Assembly (NCBI GenBank): GCA_017308235.1
Contig: JAFKFL010000007.1
Coordinates: 124,001 to 188,000, forward strand
Reading direction: 5' to 3'
Source of the DNA: Alphaproteobacteria bacterium
GTDB taxonomy: Bacteria; Pseudomonadota; Alphaproteobacteria; Reyranellales; Reyranellaceae
Length of the DNA: 64,000 nt
Both the position numbers and the translations under genes were made by a program. Shown piece by piece: positions 49,700 through 57,943 of this stretch; the stretch's first letter is position 1; every line of letters starts with the position of its first letter. The notes beneath the pieces are model-generated. The model was not told the DNA's origin. It worked only from the letters and a program-made list of their open reading frames with translations, and made no database searches.

Positions 49700-50341
49700 A
49701 TGCAGATCGTCGGAAAAGGGGACAACCGCGTCCTCGCCGCGATTTTGTGTGCTCGCGCGCTGGCGGCCGGCCTGTTTGCGACCGTCGTTGTTGTGACCAC
49801 CGCCTACGCCGGGACGTCGGCCTTCGAGGCGGTTGCCTGGAAGCTCGAACCGGGGGACCAGCCGGCACACCATGCGGTGGCGGCGCCGTCGCGCACCAAC
49901 GTCAATCTCGCGAATATCGTGCTGGCCTGCGAGAGGGCCGGCGACCGCCACGTCCTGCAGGTGCAACTCTACCTGACTGACGAGGGGCCGCTGCTGCCCA
50001 AGGGTGCCGTGGCCTCGCAACTCAGGGATGAACCGAGCGTCGAGATCGGGATCGACGGCCGGATCTTTCCGGCGAGCCTTTTGTTCGGTGACGACCATGC
50101 CGTTGTCGCCAACGCCCAAGTCGGAAACGTCGCCGGCGTGTCCGACGCCCTGATCGATGCCATGGCCGTCGGCCGGACCATGACCTTGCGCTTCGCTCTT
50201 CTGACCAGGCCGCCAGGAACGCCGGCCGCGTTCGATGGCGAAGCTGTGATCGACCTGCAAGCGGACGGCGGACGTGCTGCTGTGGAGGCGGTGCGGCGCT
50301 GCATCGCGCCGTCGGTCGATCGCACCGCCGACAACCGCTAA
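49700..50341 (+). CDS. Exported uncharacterised protein
   Basis: A 213-residue protein with a signal peptide (residues about 1-37, hydrophobic stretch LAAGLFATVVVVTTAYAG, probable cleavage after AYA). The mature part is mostly beta-strand (VLQVQLYLTDEGPLLPKGA, SVEIGIDGRIFPASLLFG). I do not recognise it. ATG at 49700 follows GAGAGG. The 241-bp gap upstream to the DUF488 gene holds its promoter and nothing else I can name. Confidence 0.72.
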   Translation: MQIVGKGDNRVLAAILCARALAAGLFATVVVVTTAYAGTSAFEAVAWKLEPGDQPAHHAVAAPSRTNVNLANIVLACERAGDRHVLQVQLYLTDEGPLLPKGAVASQLRDEPSVEIGIDGRIFPASLLFGDDHAVVANAQVGNVAGVSDALIDAMAVGRTMTLRFALLTRPPGTPAAFDGEAVIDLQADGGRAAVEAVRRCIAPSVDRTADNR

Positions 50342-50358
50342 GGACGATCGAGCCGGCC

Positions 50359-50802
50359 TCAGGCTTTCACGCGATTGCTCGCCCGGCAGTTGCATTTATC
50401 GATCTGATGAAGCTCGATCATGTTGCCGCACGGATCGTTCAGGAAAACCTGCAATGACTCCGGGTTGGTCAACCCCTCGATCTGCCAATAGGGAACGCCC
50501 ATCCGGTCGAGCTCGGCGCGGGTTTCGACAATATCGGCCACGGCGAGCGCGACGTGCGGAAGGGTGGGGTCCTGGCCCGGGCCCTTGGCGACGGGCGAGG
50601 GCTGCGCGCCGCCGAACAGATGGATCTGGCCCACCTCGCCGACATTGATCCAGAAGCCCGGAATGCCGGGAATGGTGGGCCGTCCTTGATCGCGCTCGAG
50701 CCCCAGCACGCCGGTGTAGAAATTCTCGAGCGCCGTCATCTTCTGCGCTTCGGTATCGATGCGGAAACCCGTGTGATGGATCTCCAGAACCTTGATCGCC
50801 AT
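50359..50802 (-). CDS. VOC family (glyoxalase/dioxygenase-like) protein
   Basis: A 147-residue two-module VOC protein. Putative metal-site residues are the histidine in IHHTGFRI, the histidine in LPHVALAVADI (about residue 83), and the glutamate of NMIELHQ near the C-terminus, together the usual H-H-E facial set. FYTGVLGLERDQGRP and VGQIHLFGG match the family. ATG at 50802. It follows the acyl-CoA-dehydrogenase-like gene by 34 bp on the same strand, so the two may act together. Confidence 0.88.
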   Translation of the reverse strand: MAIKVLEIHHTGFRIDTEAQKMTALENFYTGVLGLERDQGRPTIPGIPGFWINVGEVGQIHLFGGAQPSPVAKGPGQDPTLPHVALAVADIVETRAELDRMGVPYWQIEGLTNPESLQVFLNDPCGNMIELHQIDKCNCRASNRVKA

Positions 50803-50836
50803 GGTTCGATGTCCTTCGCTCGATCGTGATGAACGC

Positions 50837-52021
50837 TCAGCCCATGAAGCTGCCGTCGGGATCGCCCTTCAGCATGACGCGGCCCACCATCTCGAAGTGG
50901 GCGTCGCGCGACTGGATTTGCTGGGAGAGCGTGTGGATGTCGCGGAAGCGGCGCTCGAACGGCGTGCCGAGGAAGATCGCCGAGGTGCCGGCCGCCTTGT
51001 AGATGCGGTCGGCGACCTCGAGCGCGTTCTGGATAGCATGGCTGCAGGCCAGTCGCACCCGGGCACGCTGCAAGGACTCGAGCGGCTCGATATCGTCGGC
51101 GCTCTCCCAAGCTTCCTTCAGTACCTCGATCAGATAGGCGCGCGATGCACCGAGCGCTGCCTCGTGCCGTGCGACGTCGGATTGCACCGACGGCGTGTCG
51201 GCGAGGAGCGTTTGGTTGCGCGGCGCTTTTTCGACCGCGAGGGTCATGAAAGCCTCGAGCATGGCGCGAGCGATGCCCATCGCCACGCCCGCCACGCCCA
51301 CGGCATAGAGGCCCTGCTGGGTGAAGGCATAGAGCGGGCCGCGGTCGCGCCGGAGCGTCGGATCCTCGCGCGTGCCGGAAAAGCCCTCGGGCACGAACAC
51401 GTCGCGCACGCTGTAGCCTTCCGAGGCGGTGCCGCGCATGCCGAGCGTGCGCCAGTCGTGGATCGCGGTCGTTTCTGATTTGGGCATCAGGAGCGTGCGC
51501 ACCGTCGGGCGGCCGAAGCGGTTGAGCCGCAGGGAGCCGTCGGGCTCGATCACCTGGCAATGTACGCCGATCCAGTTGGCCTGCCGCCGGCCGCTGGAGA
51601 AATGCCACTCGCCCGTCACGCGATAGCCGCCGGGCGCGGCGATGGCGCGGTGCTGGTTGGGTGGTCCCCAGGAGATGAGGCCGCGCGGATCGCCATAGAT
51701 CGTGCGCGCCGCTTCGAGCGGAATGAAAGGCGCGATCAATGCCGAGCTGTTGGAGACAAAGACGTTCCAGCCCACCGAGCCGTCGTGGCGCGCAATCTCT
51801 TCGACCGCACGCAGGTAGGTCCACGGCTCGATCTGGTCGCCGCCCGCCGAGCGCGGCAGCAGCATGCGGAAGAGCCGCGACTCGTGCAGCGCCGTCAGCA
51901 CCGGTTCGGGAATTTCCTGCGTCGCTTCGATCTCATCGGCGACGTTGGCGATCGCGGGCCCGATCTTGCGCGCCTGCGCCAAAGGATCGGCTTTGCGCGG
52001 CAACACGGCGACGTCGGTCAT
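50837..52021 (-). CDS. Acyl-CoA dehydrogenase-fold flavoprotein, DszC/HpaH-like
   Basis: A 394-residue flavoprotein of the acyl-CoA-dehydrogenase fold. IARHDGSVGWNVF (about residue 80), GGYRVTGEWHFSSGRRQANW (key GEWHFSSG, about 135), and LGMRGTASEGYSVRDVFVP (about 195) are typical of the two-component flavin-monooxygenase branch (HpaB/HsaA/DszC), which uses reduced FMN from a separate reductase. The catalytic glutamate of true acyl-CoA dehydrogenases is not obvious. ATG at 52021; the open frame upstream is not coding. Divergent from a Liv-type importer, and upstream of a VOC gene in the same operon, suggesting oxidative attack on an imported ring compound. Confidence 0.87.
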   Translation of the reverse strand: MTDVAVLPRKADPLAQARKIGPAIANVADEIEATQEIPEPVLTALHESRLFRMLLPRSAGGDQIEPWTYLRAVEEIARHDGSVGWNVFVSNSSALIAPFIPLEAARTIYGDPRGLISWGPPNQHRAIAAPGGYRVTGEWHFSSGRRQANWIGVHCQVIEPDGSLRLNRFGRPTVRTLLMPKSETTAIHDWRTLGMRGTASEGYSVRDVFVPEGFSGTREDPTLRRDRGPLYAFTQQGLYAVGVAGVAMGIARAMLEAFMTLAVEKAPRNQTLLADTPSVQSDVARHEAALGASRAYLIEVLKEAWESADDIEPLESLQRARVRLACSHAIQNALEVADRIYKAAGTSAIFLGTPFERRFRDIHTLSQQIQSRDAHFEMVGRVMLKGDPDGSFMG

Positions 52022-52204
52022 GAGCAACCTCGCGTTTGGCTCGCGACGATTGGGGGCGTGCCGCTTGTCCTTGTCAATCGAGGTTGGTCGAGCCGTTTCG
52101 CGGAATTGGGATGAAGAGCGATATTCGCTGCGCGGGTTTATCGTTAAGATGATCACACAGAAAATTGATATCGGGTCAAACCGGCGTCACAGGAGGAACG
52201 ACAA

Positions 52205-53440
52205 ATGAGAACACGTGGGATCGGGCGCCGCAGCATTCTGGGAGGTACGGCAGGTCTTCTGGCGGCGCCGTGGGTGGCGCGCGCGCAGGCCAAGACGCTG
52301 CGCATCGGCATGCAGAGCATCTTCTCCGGGCCGATTGCCCTGGTCGGGACGTCGTCGCGGGCGGGCGTGCAGATGGAGGTCGAGCGCATCAACTCTGCCG
52401 GCGGCCTGCTCGGCCGGCAGATCGAGATCGTCTATCGCGATTCCAAGGGCCAGCCGCAGGAAGCGGCCCGCGTGGCGCGCGAGCTGGTGAACAGCGCGGG
52501 CTGCGAATTGCTGCTCGATGCAGAAGCCTCCTCCGGCGCTTTCGCCGTACAGGAGGTGGTACGCGACCTCGGCGTCGCCTGCATCCATTGCAACAGCGAG
52601 ACGTCCTCGCTGACGGCCGATCCCAAGATCCGCGTGCCGACGGCGTTCCGGGTGGCGCGTCAGGGCGTTCACGACGCGATCGCCGGCAGCGCCTATCTCG
52701 CCGAATTCGCCAACGCCAACAAGATCACGAAGTGGGCGACCTGCTCGCCTGACTACGCCTACGGCCGCGATACTACGGCGCAGTACCTGCAGTTCTTCAA
52801 GAAGTTCAAGTCGGACATCGAGGTTGTTACCGAGGCCTGGCCCAAGCTCGGCCAGCCTGATCTCACCGAGGTCATCACCAAGCTGATCCAGGCCAAGCCG
52901 CAAGCCCTGTTCACGCTGCTTTACGCCGGCGATCTCTCGGCCTTCGTCAACCAGGGCAACGTCTATGCGCTGTTCTCGCAGATGAAGGTGGCCTGCCCCA
53001 ATTTCGACTACCCGGTGCTGACCACGATCAAGAACCTGCCCGCCGGCATCCAGGCCGCGACGCGCTACATCGAGACCTTCCCGGATACGGCTGCCAACAA
53101 GGCGTGGGGCGAGTCCTATCGCAAGAAGTACAACGAGTTCCCGACCAACTGGTCGTGGGAGAACAGCCTCGCGGTCCAGTTCATGGAAGCAGCCGTGAAG
53201 AAGGCGAACTCCACCGACGGCAAGGCGGTCGCGGCCGCGCTGGTTGGCATGAAGGTGAATTCGCCGTTCGGCGTCGATGGCACGATCACCATGCGCGACG
53301 ACCACACCACGATCGGCTACGCGATCGGCTGGGGCCAGACGGTGCCCCAGCCGCCCTACATCACCTCGGTGAAGCCGGCCGACTGGGGCAAGATCCTCGA
53401 GCTCGAAACGGAGTGGAAGAAGCAGCAGCACTACATCTGA
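52205..53440 (+). CDS. Periplasmic solute-binding protein of second Liv-type ABC transporter
   Basis: A 411-residue type I binding protein. A twin-arginine-like signal (GRRSILGGTAGLLAAP) ends near ARAQA. Then KTLRIGMQSIFSGP, NSAGGLLGRQIEIVYRDSKGQP (about residue 62) and CELLLDAEASSGAFAVQE follow, standard for the family. ATG at 52205 has an excellent AGGAGGAACG site. First gene of the operon with LivH, LivM, LivG, LivF and a PuuE-like gene. Two cysteines around CIHCNSE could form a disulfide. Confidence 0.93.
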   Translation: MRTRGIGRRSILGGTAGLLAAPWVARAQAKTLRIGMQSIFSGPIALVGTSSRAGVQMEVERINSAGGLLGRQIEIVYRDSKGQPQEAARVARELVNSAGCELLLDAEASSGAFAVQEVVRDLGVACIHCNSETSSLTADPKIRVPTAFRVARQGVHDAIAGSAYLAEFANANKITKWATCSPDYAYGRDTTAQYLQFFKKFKSDIEVVTEAWPKLGQPDLTEVITKLIQAKPQALFTLLYAGDLSAFVNQGNVYALFSQMKVACPNFDYPVLTTIKNLPAGIQAATRYIETFPDTAANKAWGESYRKKYNEFPTNWSWENSLAVQFMEAAVKKANSTDGKAVAAALVGMKVNSPFGVDGTITMRDDHTTIGYAIGWGQTVPQPPYITSVKPADWGKILELETEWKKQQHYI

Positions 53441-53452
53441 CGCTGCTGCACG

Positions 53453-54355
53453 ATGGATCTCGACGCTCTCGGACATTGCCTTGCGACAGCCGCCTGCGTG
53501 GTCACCCAGACCACCAGCGGCCTGATCGTGGGCATGCTCCTGTTCCTGGTCGCCGCGGGGCTGACGCTGATCTTCGGCGTGCTGAAGGTCGTCAACTTCG
53601 CCCATGGCACCTTCTATATGCTGGGCGGCTACGTCGCCTTCACGACGCTGGCCGTGACCTCCAGCTATACCCTGGCGGTGCTGGCGGCCGCGGCGGCGAT
53701 GGCGTTGTTCGGCGTGCTGTTCGAGCGGCTGCTGATCGCGCGCGTCTACGGCAGCAACGTCCTGATGCAGCTCCTGATCTGCTACGCTGTCGTGCTGATC
53801 TTCGATGACGTGGTGAAGATCGTGTGGGGGCCGGACTTCCACGCGATGGGCATGCCGCCCGCCTTCCAGGTGCCGCCGCTGTTCATCGCGGGCGGTGTGG
53901 TGCCGCCTTTTTACGCGGTGCTGATCGGCATTGCCGCCGTGATCGCGCTGGCGCTCGGGCTTGGCCTTGCGATGACGCGCCTCGGCAAGACGGTTCGGGC
54001 GGCGGCGATCAATGCGCCGATGGTGGGCGTGCTGGGGATCAACACTACGCTCCTGTTCGCGGTCGTCTTCGCCGTGGGCGGCGCGCTCGCGGGCCTTGCC
54101 GGCGCGCTCGCCGCGCCGGTGCGTTCGCTGTCGCCCGGCATGGGCTTTTCGATCCTTATCGAAAGCTTCATCGTCACGGTGATCGGCGGCATGGGATCGA
54201 TCGCGGGCGCGCTGGTGGCGGCGCTGGTGGTCGGGCTCCTGCGCGGCTTCGGCACGATCGGCTTTCCCAACTTCACCGACGGCATGATCTACGCCGCCAT
54301 GATCCTGATCCTGGTGTTCCGGCCGCAGGGCCTGTTCGGTCGCCGCACGGCATGA
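53453..54355 (+). CDS. LivH-like permease of second Liv system
   Basis: A 300-residue inner-membrane permease. VVTQTTSGLIVGMLLFLVAAGLTLIFG is the first helix, then LKVVNFAHGTFYMLGGYV, and near the C-terminus VIGGMGSIAGALVAALVVGLL and LVFRPQGLFGRR, the usual LivH end. Start ATG at 53453, 12 bp after the binding-protein stop. Its stop overlaps the LivM start (ATGA). Confidence 0.93.
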   Translation: MDLDALGHCLATAACVVTQTTSGLIVGMLLFLVAAGLTLIFGVLKVVNFAHGTFYMLGGYVAFTTLAVTSSYTLAVLAAAAAMALFGVLFERLLIARVYGSNVLMQLLICYAVVLIFDDVVKIVWGPDFHAMGMPPAFQVPPLFIAGGVVPPFYAVLIGIAAVIALALGLGLAMTRLGKTVRAAAINAPMVGVLGINTTLLFAVVFAVGGALAGLAGALAAPVRSLSPGMGFSILIESFIVTVIGGMGSIAGALVAALVVGLLRGFGTIGFPNFTDGMIYAAMILILVFRPQGLFGRRTA

Positions 54356-55317
54356 AGAGCCGTCCTGCCTTGCGCGACACGCTGATCGCCGTCGTCGCGC
54401 TCGCCGTCATCCTGGTGATCCCGGCGTTCCATCGCAGCCCCGCCTTCGAGGATTACATCATTCGGCTGAGCGCCATGGCGTTGTTCGCCACGTCGCTCAA
54501 CCTCCTGGTCGGCAGCACCGGCATGGTGTCGTTCGGCCACGGCATGTTCTACGGGCTCGGCGCCTATTCCTTCGCGCTGACCATGCAACTCACCGACCTG
54601 TCGCTGCCGGTCGCCGCGATCCTGGCGGTGCTGCTTACGGTCGTTGCCGCATTCCTCGTCGGTGCGGTCTGCGTGCGGTTGGGCTCGGACTATTTCGCTT
54701 TCGTCACCCTTGCCATGCAGATGCTGTTCTTCAGCGTCATCATCTCGTGGCAAAGCCTCACCGGCGGCGACCAGGGCCTGCGCGGCGGCATCCCGCGGCG
54801 CGAGATCTTCGGCTTTGACTTGAGCTCTCAGCTCCATCTCTACCAGTTCTCCGCCATCGTGGCGGTGCTGGGCCTGCTGGCGCTGCGCCACGTCTCGGCG
54901 AGCCCATTCGGCGCCACCCTGCGCATGATCCGCGACAACGAGACCCGCGCCGCCTTCCTGGGTGTCGTGCTGTGGCGGGCGCGACTCATCGCGTTCGTGA
55001 TTGCGGGCGGCTTCGCGGGCCTCGGCGGCGTGCTGGCGGCGCTGTTCGTGTCGGGCGCCTATCCCGAGCTGGCCGACTGGCCGAATTCGGGTCAGGCAAT
55101 CTTTGCCGTCATGCTGGGCGGCATCGAAAGCTTCCTGGGTCCGCTGGTGGGCGCCATGATCCTGCTGGCGTTGAACGACGTGGTGACACGCACGACCGAA
55201 TACTACGGTCTGGTGCTCGGCATCGTGATCCTGGCCTTTGCGCTGGGCCTACGCCGGGGCGTGCTCGACTACCTGCGCCGATGGTGGGCCCAGGGGCGAA
55301 CAGGCAGGGCGCGATGA
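54352..55317 (+). CDS. LivM-like permease of second Liv system
   Basis: A 321-residue permease. LNLLVGSTGMVSFGHGMFYGLGAY (key SFGHGMFYGLGA, about residue 57), the loop MIRDNETRAAFLGV (about 190) and VMLGGIESFLGPLVGA (about 255) are LivM hallmarks. Eight or nine helices are expected. Starts within the LivH stop and its own stop overlaps the LivG start, so the four transporter genes are strictly coupled. Confidence 0.93.
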   Translation: MKSRPALRDTLIAVVALAVILVIPAFHRSPAFEDYIIRLSAMALFATSLNLLVGSTGMVSFGHGMFYGLGAYSFALTMQLTDLSLPVAAILAVLLTVVAAFLVGAVCVRLGSDYFAFVTLAMQMLFFSVIISWQSLTGGDQGLRGGIPRREIFGFDLSSQLHLYQFSAIVAVLGLLALRHVSASPFGATLRMIRDNETRAAFLGVVLWRARLIAFVIAGGFAGLGGVLAALFVSGAYPELADWPNSGQAIFAVMLGGIESFLGPLVGAMILLALNDVVTRTTEYYGLVLGIVILAFALGLRRGVLDYLRRWWAQGRTGRAR

Positions 55318-56090
55318 GTCTCGAAGTCCGCAATCTCACCAAGGCGTTCGGCGGCCTGCGCGCCATCGATGACGTGTCGCTGCAATTCCCGTCGGGCTCG
55401 CTGTCGGCGGTGATCGGCCCCAACGGCGCGGGCAAGAGCACCTTCTTCAACCTGATCTGCGGCGCCTTTCCTGCCGACACCGGTCAGGTGCTGCTGGAGG
55501 GACGAGACGTCTCAGGGCTCTCGCGCACGGCACGGGTGCGCGAAGGCATCGGCCGCGCCTTCCAAGTGGCGAGCTGTTTTCCCAGCATGACCGTAGCCGA
55601 GAACCTGATGGCCGCTGCCACGAGCCACGTCGGTCAATGGGGCGATCTGCGCGGCCGCTTCCCATCGCCCGAGGTGCGGCGGCGCGCGATGGAAATCGCT
55701 GAGCTGGCGGGCCTTGAGCAGGTAGCGAATACGCAGGCCGCGATCCTCTCGCACGGCGACCAGAAGCTGCTCGATATCGCGCTGGCATTGGCACTCGAGC
55801 CGCGCGTGCTGCTGCTCGACGAGCCGACGGCCGGCATGGGGCCGGAGGAACGCTGGCGCATGATCGAGCGCGTGCGTGGGCTGTGGGAACGCCAGAAGCT
55901 CACGTTGGTCTTCATCGAGCACGACATGGACATCGTGTTCGCGGTGGCCAGCACCATCCGCGTGCTGTGCTACGGCCGTGTGCTGGCCGAGGGGACGCCC
56001 GACGAGATCCGCGCCAACCAGGCGGTGATCGACGCCTATCTCGGCACCGAAGAGCATGCCGCCTCCGGCAGCGGGGGGCACGCGGCATGA
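55314..56090 (+). CDS. LivG-like ATPase of second Liv system
   Basis: A 258-residue ATPase. Walker A GPNGAGKST (about residue 36), the LivG helix GIGRAFQVASCFPSMTV, signature ILSHGDQK, Walker B VLLLDEPTAGMGP, switch LVFIEHDM, and the tail IDAYLGTEE. The signature replaces LSGGQ by LSHGD, as is common in LivG of urea- or amide-type systems. ATGA overlaps at both ends. Confidence 0.93.
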   Translation: MSLEVRNLTKAFGGLRAIDDVSLQFPSGSLSAVIGPNGAGKSTFFNLICGAFPADTGQVLLEGRDVSGLSRTARVREGIGRAFQVASCFPSMTVAENLMAAATSHVGQWGDLRGRFPSPEVRRRAMEIAELAGLEQVANTQAAILSHGDQKLLDIALALALEPRVLLLDEPTAGMGPEERWRMIERVRGLWERQKLTLVFIEHDMDIVFAVASTIRVLCYGRVLAEGTPDEIRANQAVIDAYLGTEEHAASGSGGHAA

Positions 56091-56797
56091 CCGAGCTCCT
56101 GCGCGTCGAGAAGCTCTCGGCCTTCTATGGCGCGAGTCAGATCCTGTTCGACGTCGATCTCGCGCTGGAGGAGGGCCGCACGCTCGCCCTGCTGGGCCGC
56201 AACGGTGCCGGCAAGAGCACCACCATGAAGACCCTGGCCGGCGTCGTGCCGGCGCGCCGAGGACGGGTCTTCTTCGCCGGCCGAGACATCACCCACGCGC
56301 CCGCGCATGCGCGGGCCAAGCTCGGTCTCGCCTACGTGCCCGAGGACCGCCAGGTCTTCCCCGAGCATACGGTCGAGGACAATCTTCTGATCGCCGCAAA
56401 GGCCGGACCTGGCGGCCGTCGCGATTGGACCCTGTCGCGCATCTGGGAAACCTTCCCGCTGCTCGCCAAGCTGCGCAAGCGCGGGGCCGGTCGCCTGTCG
56501 GGTGGCGAGCAGCAGCTTCTTGCCATCGCCCGCGCGCTGATGGGCAATCCGCTGGTGCTGCTGCTCGACGAGCCGAGCGAAGGGCTGGCGCCGATCATCG
56601 TCGCGGAGATCGGCAAGCTGGTGCGCGAACTGGGTGCGGGCGGCGCCACCATCCTGCTGGCCGAGCAGAACATGCACTTCTGCCTGCGCATCGCCTCGCA
56701 TGCCGCGGTGATCGACAAGGGCCATATCGTGCATCGAGATGATATCGCGGGGCTCAGTGCCAATTCGGATATCCGCCGCCGCTATCTCGCGATGTAG
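56087..56797 (+). CDS. LivF-like ATPase of second Liv system
   Basis: A 236-residue ATPase. LSAFYGASQILFDVDL, Walker A GRNGAGKSTT (about residue 38), LAYVPEDRQVFPEHTVEDNL, signature RLSGGEQQ, Walker B VLLLDEPSEGLAP, and LLAEQN. Ends RRRYLAM, the usual LivF C-terminus. It follows LivG with a 4-nt overlap and is followed after 29 bp by a PuuE-like gene. Confidence 0.94.
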   Translation: MTELLRVEKLSAFYGASQILFDVDLALEEGRTLALLGRNGAGKSTTMKTLAGVVPARRGRVFFAGRDITHAPAHARAKLGLAYVPEDRQVFPEHTVEDNLLIAAKAGPGGRRDWTLSRIWETFPLLAKLRKRGAGRLSGGEQQLLAIARALMGNPLVLLLDEPSEGLAPIIVAEIGKLVRELGAGGATILLAEQNMHFCLRIASHAAVIDKGHIVHRDDIAGLSANSDIRRRYLAM

Positions 56798-56826
56798 CGC
56801 TATGATCGTCGTCGGAGGAACCGACG

Positions 56827-57735
56827 ATGACGGACCAGACGAGTATCGACCAGACCGGCCACAGCCTGCGCCGGCGCCTCGACTACGTGCCCATCACGCA
56901 GCGTCCGCCACTCAAATTGCCCGGCAATGCCCGCGTGGCAGTGTGGACCATCGTCAATGTCGAGAACTGGAGTCCCGCGGGCGCAATGCCGCGCGCCGTG
57001 CTGCCGCCGCCGATGGGCCAGCCGTTGTTGCCCGATGTGCCGAACTGGGCGTGGCACGAATACGGCATGCGCGTTGGCTTCTGGCGTTTCCTCGAGGTGC
57101 TGGGCCAGCGCAAGCTCAAGGCGACCTTTGCCGTGAACGGCACCGCCTGCAGCCTTTATCGCGAAGCCTGCGCCGCCGCACGCGAGGCCGGCTGGGAATT
57201 CATGGGCCACGGCTTCATGCAGCGGCCCATGCACAAGGTCGACGACCAGCGCGCGGCGATCACCGAGACCATCCACGCCATCGAGGCCTTCACCGGCAGA
57301 AGGCCGCGCGGCTGGGAGAGTCCCGGTCTCACCGAAACCGACGAGACGCTCGACCTGCTGGCCGAGGCCGGCATCGAATATGTCGCCGACTGGGTGCTGG
57401 ACGAGCAGCCGGTGCCGCTCCGGACGAGGGCGGGCGAGATCATCTCGGTGCCCTACACGGTTGAGATCAACGACGTGGTGATGAGCGCCGTCCAGCAGCA
57501 GCCGTCGGATGAGATCTTTCGCCGCGGCCGCGACCAGTTCGACCGGCTCTATCTCGACGGCCGCACGACGCCACGGGTGATGGCGATCTCGATCCATCCC
57601 TATCTCACCGGCGTGCCGCACCGGATCAAGTATCTCGAGATGCTGTACGACCACATCCTCGGTCACGACGGCGTCGTGATGTGGACGGGCGCGGAGATCG
57701 TCGACTGGTATCGCAGCCAGCGCACGGCGCCGTAA
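56827..57735 (+). CDS. Polysaccharide deacetylase-fold protein, PuuE/allantoinase-like
   Basis: A 302-residue NodB-fold protein without signal peptide. Where metal-dependent enzymes have the aspartate pair it reads AVWTIVNVENWSPAG, and the HxxxH motif becomes GHGFMQRPM (H then Q). RPRGWESPGLTETDETLDLLAEAGIEYVADWVLDEQP (key RGWESPG and DWVLDEQP) matches PuuE-type allantoinases, which open cyclic ureides without bound metal. ATG at 56827 follows GGAGGAACCG. It lies 29 bp after the LivF gene, so the imported solute is probably its substrate or is derived from it. Confidence 0.88.
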   Translation: MTDQTSIDQTGHSLRRRLDYVPITQRPPLKLPGNARVAVWTIVNVENWSPAGAMPRAVLPPPMGQPLLPDVPNWAWHEYGMRVGFWRFLEVLGQRKLKATFAVNGTACSLYREACAAAREAGWEFMGHGFMQRPMHKVDDQRAAITETIHAIEAFTGRRPRGWESPGLTETDETLDLLAEAGIEYVADWVLDEQPVPLRTRAGEIISVPYTVEINDVVMSAVQQQPSDEIFRRGRDQFDRLYLDGRTTPRVMAISIHPYLTGVPHRIKYLEMLYDHILGHDGVVMWTGAEIVDWYRSQRTAP

Positions 57736-57797
57736 CGTCGCACGCGGTAACCCGGCGGGTGGCGCAGGTGTTGTCTCCTTGCAAGAGGAGACCAGTC

Positions 57798-57923
57798 ATG
57801 TCGAGTCAAGTGTTGGAGAGTGTCGGCTATCTTATGTGGGCGGCGGGGTTCGCCACCCTGATCATCGGCCTCGGCGCCGCGACGATCGGTTACCACAGGT
57901 TCACGCACCACGAGAAGCGATGA
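57798..57923 (+). CDS. Small single-pass membrane protein
   Basis: A 41-residue protein: a short N-terminal part, one hydrophobic helix (about residues 11-31, LMWAAGFATLIIGLGAATIG), then a charged tail with histidines ending HHEKR. ATG at 57798 is preceded by AAGAGGAG at good spacing, which strongly supports translation. No family is recognised. It sits between the Liv operon and the convergent LysR gene. Confidence 0.65.
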   Translation: MSSQVLESVGYLMWAAGFATLIIGLGAATIGYHRFTHHEKR

Positions 57924-57943
57924 TCGAGAAGCGCTGAGGCTGC

